NCBI RefSeq assembly: GCF_001956985.1
Contig: NZ_CP019082.1
Coordinates: 4,154,001-4,218,000, forward strand
Reading direction: 5' to 3'
Origin: Paludisphaera borealis
GTDB lineage: Bacteria; Planctomycetota; Planctomycetia; Isosphaerales; Isosphaeraceae
Length of the DNA: 64,000 nucleotides
The notes beneath the pieces were generated by a model that was not told where the DNA came from, made no database searches, and worked only from the letters and a program-made list of their open reading frames with translations. Positions within the stretch are counted from its first letter, which is position 1. Each line of letters starts with the position of its first letter. The position numbers were made by a program, and so were the translations under genes. Positions 27,874 to 37,158 of the stretch are shown one piece after another.

Positions 27874-29049
27874 ATGCTGAGATTCGCCCTGACGATCGCC
27901 CTGCTGACAGTCCTGGCCGCCGCCGACCTGCATGCACAGCAAACTCCGCAAACCATCTCCGCGATCAACGAGGCGGTGCGGTCGTCCGTGGAGAGTCGGG
28001 AGATCGCGGGTGCCGTGACGATCGTGGCGACGCCCGATCGGATCGCGCACCTGGATGCGATCGGCAAGGCGGACATCGGTCATGACAAGCCGATGCGTCC
28101 CGACACCCTCTTCTGGATCGCCTCGATGACCAAGCCCATCACGGCCGCCGCCGTCATGATGATGCAGGACGAGGGCAAGCTCTCGGTTGATGATCCGGTC
28201 GAGAAGCACCTGCCCGAATTCAAGGGCCTGAAGACGGCCGACGGCAAGCCGGCGCGGGTCACGATCCGCCACCTGCTCACGCACACCTCGGGGATGGGCG
28301 AGGCCTCGCCCAACGAATCACGCGGCGTCGCGAAGCTCGCCGGCCTCGTCCCGATCTACGTCGGCAAGCCCGTCCGCTACGAGCCGGGCTCGAAGTGGAC
28401 GTACTGCCAGTCGGGGATCAACACCGCCGCCCGGATCGTCGAGGTCGCCTCGGGCGAACCGTTCGACCGATTCGTCGAGCGCAGGCTCTTCACCCCGCTG
28501 GGCATGAAGGATACGACCTTCTATCTCACCGAGGAGCAGCTCCCAAGGCTCGCCGCGTCGTACCGCCGGAACGATCGAGGCGAACTCGAAGCGACGCCCC
28601 TGCGCATTCTAGGCGACAAGTCCCCGACGAGCCGCGACCGCTTCCCGGCGGCCAACGGCGGCCTCTTCTCCACGGCGCCGGACTACGCGCGGTTCTGCCA
28701 GATGATCCTGAACGGCGGCGAGTTCGAGGGCAAGCGCTACTTGAAACCGGAATCGGTGCAGCGGATGACCTCGGTCCAGACGGGCGGGCTGAAGACCGGA
28801 TTCACCGACGGCAACGGCTGGGGCCTGGGCTGGTGCGTCGTCCGCGAGCCTCAGGGGGTCACCGCCATGCTCTCGCCCGGCTCGTTCGGCCACGGCGGGG
28901 CGTACGGCACCCAGGCCTGGATCGACCCCGTGAAGAAGCGGGCCTACATCCTGATGGTCCAGCGGGCGGATTTCCCCAACTCCGACGCCAGCGACGTCCG
29001 GCGGGCGTTCCAGCAGGCGGCGAACACGGCGCTCGACGAGGCGCGGTAG
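27874..29049 (+). CDS. Exported serine hydrolase, class C beta-lactamase family
   Basis: The product has 391 residues with a signal peptide at 1-22 (LRFALTIALLTVLAAADLHAQ). The nucleophile motif is S84-M-T-K87. The second motif reads YCQ in WTYCQSGIN, where class C enzymes have YxN. The third is HGG in FGHGGAYGTQ. Members of PF00144 include esterases, D-aminopeptidases and penicillin-binding-protein-like enzymes, so the substrate could be an ester or a D-amino-acid peptide. It probably acts in the periplasm. The altered second motif argues against true beta-lactam resistance. Confidence 0.85.
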   Translation: MLRFALTIALLTVLAAADLHAQQTPQTISAINEAVRSSVESREIAGAVTIVATPDRIAHLDAIGKADIGHDKPMRPDTLFWIASMTKPITAAAVMMMQDEGKLSVDDPVEKHLPEFKGLKTADGKPARVTIRHLLTHTSGMGEASPNESRGVAKLAGLVPIYVGKPVRYEPGSKWTYCQSGINTAARIVEVASGEPFDRFVERRLFTPLGMKDTTFYLTEEQLPRLAASYRRNDRGELEATPLRILGDKSPTSRDRFPAANGGLFSTAPDYARFCQMILNGGEFEGKRYLKPESVQRMTSVQTGGLKTGFTDGNGWGLGWCVVREPQGVTAMLSPGSFGHGGAYGTQAWIDPVKKRAYILMVQRADFPNSDASDVRRAFQQAANTALDEAR

Positions 29050-29091
29050 CGTCCTGCGTCGGACTCCCGACGGCGTCGGCCCTCGGGGGCG

Positions 29092-29117
29092 TTCGCTCGC
29101 TGGCGCTTCGAGCCTGT
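29092..29117. repeat. Family A half-copy
   Basis: Only the right-arm core survives (CTCGCTGGCGCTTCGAGCCT), in the short gap between convergent genes. Confidence 0.55.
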
Positions 29118-29124
29118 AGCCGAG

Positions 29125-29409
29125 TCATGGCGCCGGCGTGCTCTCGATCATCCCTCGGATGACGTCGCGGGCCTGGGCGGCGATGTTCGGGTCGCCCGAC
29201 GAGGCCGAGACGACCATCCAGGTGCCGTTGGGCTGCGGGACGCAGACGATGGTCAAGGTCACGGCGTCGTTGCCGCCGACCACCAGGTAATCGACGCCGT
29301 CCGCCGCCTTGACGATGACCATGCCCTGGGCGCGGAGGGCCTGATCGGCGAGGGCCAGACAACCGCCGGGGGAGGAGGGTTTCACGAACGTTCCGTAGAC
29401 CACGTACAT
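29125..29409 (-). CDS. Small hypothetical protein
   Basis: The product has 94 residues. AGGAGA lies 8 bases upstream of the ATG. The sequence is compact alpha/beta with strands VYGTFVK, GMVIVKAADGVDYLVV and TLTIVCVPQPNGTWMVV, and a C-terminal helix. It has no signal peptide. The pattern resembles a small antiparallel-sheet domain. I do not recognise the family. Confidence 0.6.
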   Translation of the reverse strand: MYVVYGTFVKPSSPGGCLALADQALRAQGMVIVKAADGVDYLVVGGNDAVTLTIVCVPQPNGTWMVVSASSGDPNIAAQARDVIRGMIESTPAP

Positions 29410-29531
29410 CGAGGGATCTCCTGAAAGGGAAGGGCCGGATCGATCATACCCTCCCCCCCGGGTAGACTTGAACCAGGACCCGACCTATCCGGGGGCCTGG
29501 ATAGAGAACTCACCTCGAACGGAGATCGAAA

Positions 29532-30083
29532 TTGGCTCACATCACGCTCCCCGAAGGCGCGCCCGGGATCATCGGGCCGATGATCGCCTATCCGGAGACC
29601 CAGAAGCACCTGAGCGGTCTGGCCGAAGTCCTGCTCCGAGGACCGTCGTCGCTGACGTCGGGCGAGCGCGAGACGATCGCGGCCTACGTCTCCAGGGGCA
29701 ACGAATGCCGCTTCTGCTGCGAGTCGCACGCGGCGGCGGCGCGGGCTCACCTTGGAGAGAATCGGAGCCTGGTCGACCAGGTGCTCGCCGACGCGGCCGG
29801 CTCCCCGTCCTCGCCGAAGATGAAGGCCCTGCTGGCCATCGCCGACAAGGTCCGGCGCGACGGCCGACTCGTCCACGCCGTCGACGTCGAGCGGGCGCGG
29901 GCCGAGGGCGCGGACGACCAGGCGATCCACGACACGGTCCTGATCGCCGCGGCCTTCTGCATGTTCAACCGGTACGTGGACGGGCTCGGGACCTGGGCCC
30001 CCGAGGACCCGGCCGCCTACGTCGAGTCGGGGGTGCGACTGGCTGAACAGGGTTACGTGAATTACGACTTCGACAAGGGGTGA
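29532..30083 (+). CDS. AhpD-like carboxymuconolactone decarboxylase family protein
   Basis: The product has 183 residues. The family motif is visible in SRGNECRFCCESHAAAA: the two redox cysteines (CRFC) are followed by the conserved histidine three residues after the second. Helices on either side match peroxidase-related AhpD-like alkylhydroperoxidases. The TTG start at 29532 is supported by GGAG seven bases upstream. Such proteins use a dithiol to reduce hydroperoxides or to relay electrons. It stands alone, so its electron donor is not apparent. Confidence 0.85.
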   Translation: MAHITLPEGAPGIIGPMIAYPETQKHLSGLAEVLLRGPSSLTSGERETIAAYVSRGNECRFCCESHAAAARAHLGENRSLVDQVLADAAGSPSSPKMKALLAIADKVRRDGRLVHAVDVERARAEGADDQAIHDTVLIAAAFCMFNRYVDGLGTWAPEDPAAYVESGVRLAEQGYVNYDFDKG

Positions 30084-30140
30084 GCGACCGCCCCGTGGTA
30101 CCGGGAGGGGCGCTCGCTCCGATGTGCGGACGGAGGAAGA

Positions 30141-30260
30141 TCAACCCCTCCAGATCGCCCAGCCCACGCCGCAGGCGATCGCGAGGGCGATGCCGGACAA
30201 GAAGAGCGTGCTGTTCAGGATTTTCCCTATGAAGTCGAACGGATTCTCGGCTTGTTTCAC
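30141..30260 (-). CDS. Possible 39-residue single-helix membrane protein
   Basis: Reading leftward from GTG 30260, the frame encodes an amphipathic start (KQAENPFDFIGKIL) and one transmembrane helix (LFLSGIALAIACGVGWAIW), ending in RG and a stop. The sequence looks selected because the composition is protein-like and the helix is cleanly bounded. No good ribosome-binding site precedes the GTG. An AT-rich stretch at about 30290-30380, directly upstream, could hold its promoter. The opposite strand also has an 84-residue frame, which I consider less likely. Confidence 0.4.
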   Translation of the reverse strand: MKQAENPFDFIGKILNSTLFLSGIALAIACGVGWAIWRG

Positions 30261-30427
30261 GGGGGAGTCTCGTCTGCGGCGATGCCGCGTTAGAAATGTC
30301 GTCTCCCTGATTCTAGCAACAAGCGATGTGATCGAAGCATTGAAAACTCTTTATTTTCCAATATTCTTTATACCTTAGATCGTTCTCGTCAGTCGGCGAA
30401 GGGTCGATGCTCGATCGGCTCGCGCGA

Positions 30428-32167
30428 TCAATCGAGTCGGGTCCATGTCGGGTCGACGTCCTTGATGGTCGCGGATCGTCGACGGCGGTCGAGGACGCCC
30501 GACTTCCGGAGGCTGATGGCGGCGGCGGCGAAGAAGAAAGCCAGGCCCCAGGAGATCCAGTCGAGCCCGACGATCGACCGTCGTAGCTCGATGTACGTCC
30601 GCCAGCCCGCCCCGCCGATCCAGCTCGCGAGACCCGCCATCCCGACCGCCGGATAGAGCCGGTCGCGGGTCAGGACGCCGTAAACCACGAGCACGACGAC
30701 CACGACGAACGGATAGAGCGCGATCCAGCCGGCCGGAGCGTGGAATCGGGCGAAGGCGGCGGGGTCGCTCCAGCTCGCGACGATGCACGCCAGCCCGAGC
30801 CCGAGCCCGCCGACCTGTCGCAAGTGCCGGGCGAGTTCGTCGTCGTCGAACAGGACCCCGATCGCCATGAAGCTCGCGATCACGAGATGGAAGACGACCA
30901 CGCCTTGCACGAAGCTCCCCCAGCCGGCTCGATCGAGGCCGATCGCGACCACGGCGATAAGCCCGGCCGCGCCGATCAAGGCCCGCAGCGATTCGCGGCG
31001 ACGCCAAGCCAGGACGAACTCCAGCGCCGAGGCCGCGAGCAACGGGATCGGCCGGACCGCCTCCAATCTTCCCGACGCCCACGCGCCGGGGTCGGCGACC
31101 GCCAGGGCGAACAGCGAGGCCGTCAGGCCCCCGAGGGCGAGCGGAACGCGGCGCCTGGCCGCGTAACCGCAGAACGCCATCGCCCCGACGAGCGCGAGGT
31201 CGACCGGAGTCCCGTGCATTCCCTGCTCGAACATCGCGAGGAATCCCCGATAGATCGGGTCGGGGCGTCCTCCGATCGCCGCCAGGGCCACAATGCCGGG
31301 CAAGGCGAAGATCGCCGCCCGCTGCGTCTTGCCGTTGCGGGAGACGAGCCCGGCTTCGAGGACGAGGACGTCCAGGACCAGCAGGAAGGGGACCAGGAAA
31401 TAGGGGCCGAAGATGTTGTCGGAGTTGCCGACGTTGTAGGACCTGTCCACGAAGTGGAGCGAGATGCAAAGGTAGTACGCGCGACCGCAGACGGCCAGGG
31501 CGAGCAGGCCGAACAGGACCCAGGGATAGAGCGGATAGCGCCACGGGCTGCCGTTGTCTGCGACGTACTCGGGGCCGCGTCGGATCGCCGGGATCAGGCT
31601 CGCGAAGGCCACGGCCGCGGCGGTCGAGAAGCCGAAGAGCATCCACTGAAGCCGCGGATCATCGGCGTCGGCGAGCAACGGGGTCAGGGCGACCGGATAG
31701 AGGAAAAACACGGCGAGGATCAGGTAATACGGGACCCGGAAGCCGGCGGGGAGCCGGAGCCGAACGCCCCGGAGCATCCCCTCGCTCACCGCGACCGCGA
31801 ACGACAGCCCGCCGACGTAGAACAGCACCCCGAGCCTCGGATTGCGCGCCAAGGTCTCGTCGAACGTCACCGAGATCGCCAGGAACATCGCCACGACCAG
31901 CAACAGAATCGTCCGCACGTCGTCCCAGACCTCGCCCAGCCGCATCAGCACGCAAGCCGTCGTCGCCAGCAACAGCGTGTAGCCCAGCAGCGCGATCATG
32001 AACGCGCCGGTCTCGAACGTCCGCCCGCTCGTGTCGAACGACATCCGCAGCCCGATGAAAACCAGGTCGGCGCTGATGACGTAAAACGGATTGCTCGTGT
32101 ACAGCCGACGGAGCAGACTTCGACGGGCGCGTTGAGGACGAGCGGGCGCGTGCATTTGCGGTCCCAT
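30428..32167 (-). CDS. Polytopic membrane protein, unknown function
   Basis: The product has 579 residues with about 14 predicted membrane helices spread along its length (for example FMIALLGYTLLLATTACVLM, TILLLVVAMFLAISVTF and LYPFVVVVVLVVYGVLT). Loops are short, and the termini are basic and probably cytoplasmic. There is no ATP-binding or glycosyltransferase motif. The helix count and even spacing suggest a transporter- or polymerase-like membrane protein, but I cannot name a family. Nothing nearby suggests a substrate. Confidence 0.7.
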   Translation of the reverse strand: MGPQMHAPARPQRARRSLLRRLYTSNPFYVISADLVFIGLRMSFDTSGRTFETGAFMIALLGYTLLLATTACVLMRLGEVWDDVRTILLLVVAMFLAISVTFDETLARNPRLGVLFYVGGLSFAVAVSEGMLRGVRLRLPAGFRVPYYLILAVFFLYPVALTPLLADADDPRLQWMLFGFSTAAAVAFASLIPAIRRGPEYVADNGSPWRYPLYPWVLFGLLALAVCGRAYYLCISLHFVDRSYNVGNSDNIFGPYFLVPFLLVLDVLVLEAGLVSRNGKTQRAAIFALPGIVALAAIGGRPDPIYRGFLAMFEQGMHGTPVDLALVGAMAFCGYAARRRVPLALGGLTASLFALAVADPGAWASGRLEAVRPIPLLAASALEFVLAWRRRESLRALIGAAGLIAVVAIGLDRAGWGSFVQGVVVFHLVIASFMAIGVLFDDDELARHLRQVGGLGLGLACIVASWSDPAAFARFHAPAGWIALYPFVVVVVLVVYGVLTRDRLYPAVGMAGLASWIGGAGWRTYIELRRSIVGLDWISWGLAFFFAAAAISLRKSGVLDRRRRSATIKDVDPTWTRLD

Positions 32168-32332
32168 GGCACGAACCTCGTGTTGAGATGATGTGAGCCG
32201 GAAGCTCGGAACGCGAGACGTGTGGCGTAATCCTTCTACGTCAGCGTGAGGCCGTCTGTGACACTTGTCAATGGACCGCCGGCCGAATTTGTTCGTTCGG
32301 ACGGAGAGAGGCTCGTATTCGGTCGGGTGGCC

Positions 32333-32725
32333 TCAAACCGGGATCGCGTATGCCGCCAGCGCGACGAGGGCGGCGGCGAGGAGCGAGAGGGCGATGATCT
32401 GGACGGCGGTGCGGCGATCCTGGCGGCGGAATTCGGCTTGCTCGACGGTGTCGGTCCGGCCGACCTCAGGGCCGACGTTGAAGACGCCGCCGAGGCCGTA
32501 CTTCACGCAGAAGCCACGCCGGGCCTGGAGGAAGCCGATCGCCGCCATCAGGGCCGGGCCGAAGACCCAGAGCCGGGCCAGGGGGGTCGCCTTCGCGTAG
32601 ATGAAGAACCCCCAGAGGCCCACCGTGCACACGAGCCCGAGCCAGCCCATGACCTTCCGCCAGCGGACTTCCGCCCGGCCGATGTTGCACGCGCCGGGAA
32701 TGTAACCGTCGGATGATGTCGCCAT
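32333..32725 (-). CDS. Small membrane protein with GYIPGxCNIG motif
   Basis: The product has 130 residues. The N-terminus carries DGYIPGACNIGRAEVRWRK, a motif I associate with small conserved membrane proteins of unknown role. Three hydrophobic helices follow at about 26-43, 50-66 and 108-128 (VQIIALSLLAAALVALAAYA). It lies 35 bp upstream of the giant cytochrome gene's 3' end and points the same way, but the two genes are probably separate units. Confidence 0.65.
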   Translation of the reverse strand: MATSSDGYIPGACNIGRAEVRWRKVMGWLGLVCTVGLWGFFIYAKATPLARLWVFGPALMAAIGFLQARRGFCVKYGLGGVFNVGPEVGRTDTVEQAEFRRQDRRTAVQIIALSLLAAALVALAAYAIPV

Positions 32726-32759
32726 GAGTCGTGATGCTCCGTGATCGATAGGACCGTCC

Positions 32760-35700
32760 TCAGCGTCGGGCGGCGGTCGAGGGGTCGAGGCTTGGGTTGA
32801 GTTCGAGTTTGACGTCCTTGAACCGGACCTCGGTCGCGCCTCCGGAGTGGAGCTGGAAGCCGAAGATGCCGCGACGCGCCCCGACCGGGTCGTCGAAGAC
32901 GACGGCCGGCTTGCCGTTGATGAACGTCCGGATCGACGGTCCCACGGCCGACACCTGGTAGGTGTTCCACTCGCCCGGCTTGACGTGCTTCTCGGTCGAC
33001 TCCGGCCAGAGAAGGCCGCGGCCGTTCTCCTCGTAGAGCTTGCCCCACCAGTCGGCGCCGACGTCGGCCTGATAGCCTTTCATCTCGCCGTCCGGGAGGC
33101 TCTCGCTGCGGAACTGCAAGCCGCTGTTGCCCGCGTTGCCGACCAGCTTGACCTGGAACGTCAGCCGGAAGTCGCCGGCGCTCAGGTCGCTCTTGAGGAA
33201 CTCGTTGCGCTTCAGGCCCGAGGTCTTGCCGACGATCTCCCCGTTCTCCACCGACCAGAGCGTCGGGTCGCCGGTCCATCCCGTGAGATCCTTGCCGTTG
33301 AAGAAGCCCGAGACGTTCTCGGCCGTCGCCAGCATCGGCGTCTGCGCGGGGGACGCGAGGTAGGCGACCAGCGAGCGGACCTCGAATTCGGAGAGCGGCG
33401 TCCAGACGTCTTCCGGCATCATCGACAGCTCGCTCGGCTTGCGTTCCTCGATATCGCCTTGGGGGACGACGACGACCTCGTTGGCGGTCTGCAAGGTCAC
33501 CGCGTCCTTGTCCTCCGACTTGATCAGGCCCGTCAAGGTCCGGCCGTCGGTCGTCAACAGGACGTGGGCGACGTAGTCCTTGCCGATCAACGCCGAGGGG
33601 TCGAGCACGTTGGCGAGGACGTATTCCAGGTCGGCCCGGTTCGACCCCGTCAGCTCCGGCCCGATCTGGGCGCCGGTCCCGAACAACGTATGGCACTGCT
33701 GGCAGGCGCGGGCGAAGACCGCCCGGCCGAGTTCGAGGTCGGGCCGGCGGGGGCCTTTGGTCGTCAGCAGCTTCCGGTACTTCGCGATCAGGCGCGACTT
33801 GTCGGCGTTGGTCTCGCGGGCGGTCCCCCAGACCTTGCCGATAAGGGCGTCGACCTCGGCGTTCTTGTGGTTCCGAAGCTGCCGGACGACGTCGGCCGAC
33901 AGATCCTTCGAGGCGATCGTCTGGGCGCCCACGGCCGCCAGCAAGGCCTTCGACGATTCGACCCGGGCCGCGAGCGTGTTGAGCGCATCACGACGTTCTT
34001 CGGGCGTCAGTCCCGCGTAGGCCTTGACGATGATCGGAGCGCTCTCGGGATCGTCGTACGCGGCCAGCCCTCGGAGAGCCTGAGAGCGGAGGCTCGACTC
34101 GGAGAGCAACGCCCGGAGCACCGGGGCCAGGCCGGGATCGTGGGCCTTGAGGAGGGCGACCAGGGCGTCTTGCCGGCTGCGAAGGTCCTTCGATGCGTCG
34201 CTCAACGAGGCGCGGAGCGAGCCGAGGGCCGCCGGGTCGCCGAACGTGACCGCCAGCGAAGTCGCCTGCGACCGGATCTTGGCGTCGGGACTCGCGCCGA
34301 GCTTCTCGAAAACCGACGGCCACAATTTGGGCATTTCCACCTGACGACGCCCCTGGAGCGACTGGTTGACGGCTTCCAGGATCGTCAGCCGGACCGGGTC
34401 GGTCCCGGCCTTGCCGAGCGCCTCGACGAGCAGCTCGAAGGCCTCGGGCGTGCCGAGCGCGGCGACGCGACGGACGGAGTAGGGGAGCAGGCCGGGGAGC
34501 TTCGAGTTCAGCGCCAGGTCGAGCGCCCATCGCGGCTCGGCGGCGGACGCGGGTTCGAGGGCGAACCAGACCATCAGCGGCAGGTTGTGGTCGTTGGCGT
34601 CCTCGGCGTGCGCGGCCAGCCCTTCAAGCGTCGGCCGCCGCGCGGCGACCGGCAGCCGTTGCAGGGCCGACGCCAGGTAGAGCCGGACGACCGGCGAGGG
34701 ATCGGCCTTGGCCAGCCTGGCGAACTCGTCGAGGACCTTGGCGGAAGGCTTCCCATCCTCGGTCGTCAGTTGGACGGCCCAGCCCCGGACGTTGGGGTCG
34801 GCGTCGTTCAAGGCCCGTAGCGCGACCAGCTCGTCGAGGCCCGTCGCGGCGTGGAGCGTCCACAGGGCGTTCAATCGCGTCTTCACATCCGCGCCTTCGA
34901 ATGCCTTCTCAGTCAGGGTCGCGGCGAGGCTCCGCTTGCCGGCGTCGTCCAGTACGGCCGCGCGCTCCTGGATCAACCGGCGGGCGTGTCGGACGTGCCA
35001 ATCGTTGGGGTGGGACAGGAGATCGACGAGGTCGCCGGTGGAGGCGGTCTTGGAGTCGATCCCGCGCGACGGCTGGTTCGCCTCGCCGAAGCTGACGCGG
35101 AAGATCCGGCCGTTGGTACGGTCGTGGACCGTGGGGTCGGTCATGTGGCACTGATTCTTGTCGTACCAGTCGATCATGTACATCTGGCCGTCCGGCCCGG
35201 TGCGGAGGCTGACGATCTGCGACCAGAGGTCGTTGGCCAGCAGGAAGTCGGGGCCGTGACGGCCGACGAAGCCCGAGCCCTTGGGTTCGAGGATGTCGCG
35301 GTTCAGCCGCGCGCCGTGGATGTTGTTCATCAGGATCGAGTCGCGATACTCCTTGGGCCAGGAGTCCCCCTGGTAGATCAGGGCGCCGGCGTGGGCGTGT
35401 CCGCCTCCGGCGAGGTCCGACCGGCCGTTGCCGCCGTGGGGGTTTCCGCCCAGGAAGTGGCGATGGTCGGCGATCGTCTTGATGTCGTCATACGTGTACG
35501 GGTTGAAGTGCTGGCCCGCCTGCCGCTCGTAGCGGGCGCCCTGGATCACCTGGTAGAGGTGCGGGATCACGCACGAGGTCAAAAAGGCCCGGCCGTTGGG
35601 GTCGAAGTCGACGCCCCAGGGGTTGCTCGTGCCGTGCGCGAAGACCTCGAACTGGTGCTTCGTCGGGTGATACCGCCAGATCGCTCCGTTGAGGGGTTGG

Positions 35701-36836
35701 CGGTCGGCGTCGGGAGTGCCGGGCTTGCCGACGCGCGAGTGGGTGAAGACGCCGTGGCAGCCGTACAGCCAGCCGTCGGGGCCCCAGTTGAACGAGTTCA
35801 GGGTCTCGTGGGTGTCCTGATATCCCCAGCCGTCGAGCAGGACGACGGGGGCCGAGTCGGGCTTGTCGTCGCCGTCGCGGTCGGGGATGAACAGGAACTC
35901 GGGCGCCGCGCCGATCCAGACGCCGCCGAACCCGACCTCGATGCCGCTGACGAGGTTGAGCTTGTCGTGGAACACCTTCCGCGTGTCGAACTTGCCGTCG
36001 CCGTCGGCGTCCTCGAAGATCAGGATGCGGTCCTTGGCCTGATCGTCGGGGAGGCGGATCGGGTAGGAGTACGATTCGACGACCCAGAGCCGGCCCCGGT
36101 CGTCGATCGTGAACGCGATCGGCTGAATGACGTCGGGCTCGCCGGCGAACAGCGTCGCCTTGAAGCCCGGCTGCGTGGTCATGGCCGCCGCGGCGTCGGC
36201 GGGGGCGAGCCCCTGGTGGACGAACTTGTCGGCCGACGCCAGGCTCGCCCGCGACTCGCCCGGAGGACGCTTCTCCCAGAGGGTGAAGTCGTCGAAATTG
36301 AGATGCCCCCAGCCCGCGCCGTCGTCGTCGACGAGCCGCAGGAAGACCGCCTTGCCCAGATTCGCCGAGAGATCGACCACGACGGGCTTCAGCTCCTCGG
36401 AGTCGTCGCCGGAGGCCCGATGAATGACCTGCTGGTCGGCCGCCCGGACGATTTCGAGCCGGGTCGTCTCACGCGATCCGCCGCCGATCAGGAACCGGGC
36501 GAACGGCCGCGACAGCTTGAAGGTCGCGGAGGTCAGCGTCCCCTTCGGCGCGTCGCCCCCTCGCTCGTACGAGCCGACCCAGAACTTGCCGGCGTGCCGG
36601 CTCTTCATGTCGCCCCGACGGGCGGCCACCGCGTCCCCCTCGACGGGCGGCCCCTGAAACGCCTCGCCCGCGACCGTCCAATCGCGAAGGTCGCCCGACT
36701 CGAAGTCCAGGTTCAACGCCCTCCCGCTCGAATCGGTCGGCCGCGCCCCCTCGTCGGCGCGGGCCTGGCTTCTTGGAATCGCCATCATGACGACGAGGGC
36801 GAGAGGCAACACGATCAGGGTTCGCATCGGGCGCAT
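32760..36836 (-). CDS. Giant exported dehydrogenase / HEAT / cytochrome c / DUF1080 fusion
   Basis: The product has about 1358 residues. After a signal peptide (1-25) come a jelly-roll/galactose-binding-like domain at about 40-180 (GWGHLNFDDFTLWE), a PVC-type membrane-bound dehydrogenase beta-propeller at about 205-560 (RLWVVESYSYPIR, SNPWGVDFDPNG), HEAT-like repeats at about 590-960, a c-type heme domain with CQQCH at about 1044-1048 (TGAQIGPELTGSNR), and a DUF1080 domain at about 1172-1355 (GFFNGKDLTGWTGD). DUF1080 is the 3-keto-disaccharide hydrolase fold. The combination suggests periplasmic oxidation and cleavage of sugars, with electrons passed to the heme. The start is ATG 36836 (GAGG upstream); 36842 is also possible. 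Confidence 0.85.
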   Translation of the reverse strand: MRPMRTLIVLPLALVVMMAIPRSQARADEGARPTDSSGRALNLDFESGDLRDWTVAGEAFQGPPVEGDAVAARRGDMKSRHAGKFWVGSYERGGDAPKGTLTSATFKLSRPFARFLIGGGSRETTRLEIVRAADQQVIHRASGDDSEELKPVVVDLSANLGKAVFLRLVDDDGAGWGHLNFDDFTLWEKRPPGESRASLASADKFVHQGLAPADAAAAMTTQPGFKATLFAGEPDVIQPIAFTIDDRGRLWVVESYSYPIRLPDDQAKDRILIFEDADGDGKFDTRKVFHDKLNLVSGIEVGFGGVWIGAAPEFLFIPDRDGDDKPDSAPVVLLDGWGYQDTHETLNSFNWGPDGWLYGCHGVFTHSRVGKPGTPDADRQPLNGAIWRYHPTKHQFEVFAHGTSNPWGVDFDPNGRAFLTSCVIPHLYQVIQGARYERQAGQHFNPYTYDDIKTIADHRHFLGGNPHGGNGRSDLAGGGHAHAGALIYQGDSWPKEYRDSILMNNIHGARLNRDILEPKGSGFVGRHGPDFLLANDLWSQIVSLRTGPDGQMYMIDWYDKNQCHMTDPTVHDRTNGRIFRVSFGEANQPSRGIDSKTASTGDLVDLLSHPNDWHVRHARRLIQERAAVLDDAGKRSLAATLTEKAFEGADVKTRLNALWTLHAATGLDELVALRALNDADPNVRGWAVQLTTEDGKPSAKVLDEFARLAKADPSPVVRLYLASALQRLPVAARRPTLEGLAAHAEDANDHNLPLMVWFALEPASAAEPRWALDLALNSKLPGLLPYSVRRVAALGTPEAFELLVEALGKAGTDPVRLTILEAVNQSLQGRRQVEMPKLWPSVFEKLGASPDAKIRSQATSLAVTFGDPAALGSLRASLSDASKDLRSRQDALVALLKAHDPGLAPVLRALLSESSLRSQALRGLAAYDDPESAPIIVKAYAGLTPEERRDALNTLAARVESSKALLAAVGAQTIASKDLSADVVRQLRNHKNAEVDALIGKVWGTARETNADKSRLIAKYRKLLTTKGPRRPDLELGRAVFARACQQCHTLFGTGAQIGPELTGSNRADLEYVLANVLDPSALIGKDYVAHVLLTTDGRTLTGLIKSEDKDAVTLQTANEVVVVPQGDIEERKPSELSMMPEDVWTPLSEFEVRSLVAYLASPAQTPMLATAENVSGFFNGKDLTGWTGDPTLWSVENGEIVGKTSGLKRNEFLKSDLSAGDFRLTFQVKLVGNAGNSGLQFRSESLPDGEMKGYQADVGADWWGKLYEENGRGLLWPESTEKHVKPGEWNTYQVSAVGPSIRTFINGKPAVVFDDPVGARRGIFGFQLHSGGATEVRFKDVKLELNPSLDPSTAARR

Positions 36837-37158
36837 GGACATCCTCGGCCTGGACGGGTGAACGCTCTCTCCGCACGCTGCTCGACCCGATTCAGCGTGA
36901 CGCATCTTACTCTTACAGCCGGATTCGTACCTAAAAGATGAACGCAATCGACTCGCAACGCAAGAGCCAGGACATCCCAGCCGGCTGCCCGGGAATTTCA
37001 ACGTATCTCGGCGTCGGTCCGCGACATGGATCCGAACGACTTCGATGATGCCACGTTCGCATCGTTCGGATAGGATTGTGGCGTCCCCCATGTCGCCTCG
37101 GGGCGACGGGTTGCTTGTCTTGTCGACTTTCGCTCCCTGCTTTCAGGAGATCCGAGAG
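36837..37158. other. Divergent promoter region between cytochrome fusion and aldo/keto reductase
   Basis: This 322-bp gap is somewhat AT-richer than the coding DNA around it (about 36900-36960) and must drive both genes. I see no palindromic repeat here, which is unusual for gaps of this size in the window, and no certain promoter hexamers. Confidence 0.35.

Noticed and set aside
27874-29049. Class C beta-lactamase conferring antibiotic resistance
   Set aside because: The second motif is YCQ rather than YxN, and the PF00144 family is broad; called a serine hydrolase only.
30124-30378. 84-residue rightward frame opposite the small membrane gene
   Set aside because: It lacks a ribosome-binding site and runs into the AT-rich tract, with irregular composition.
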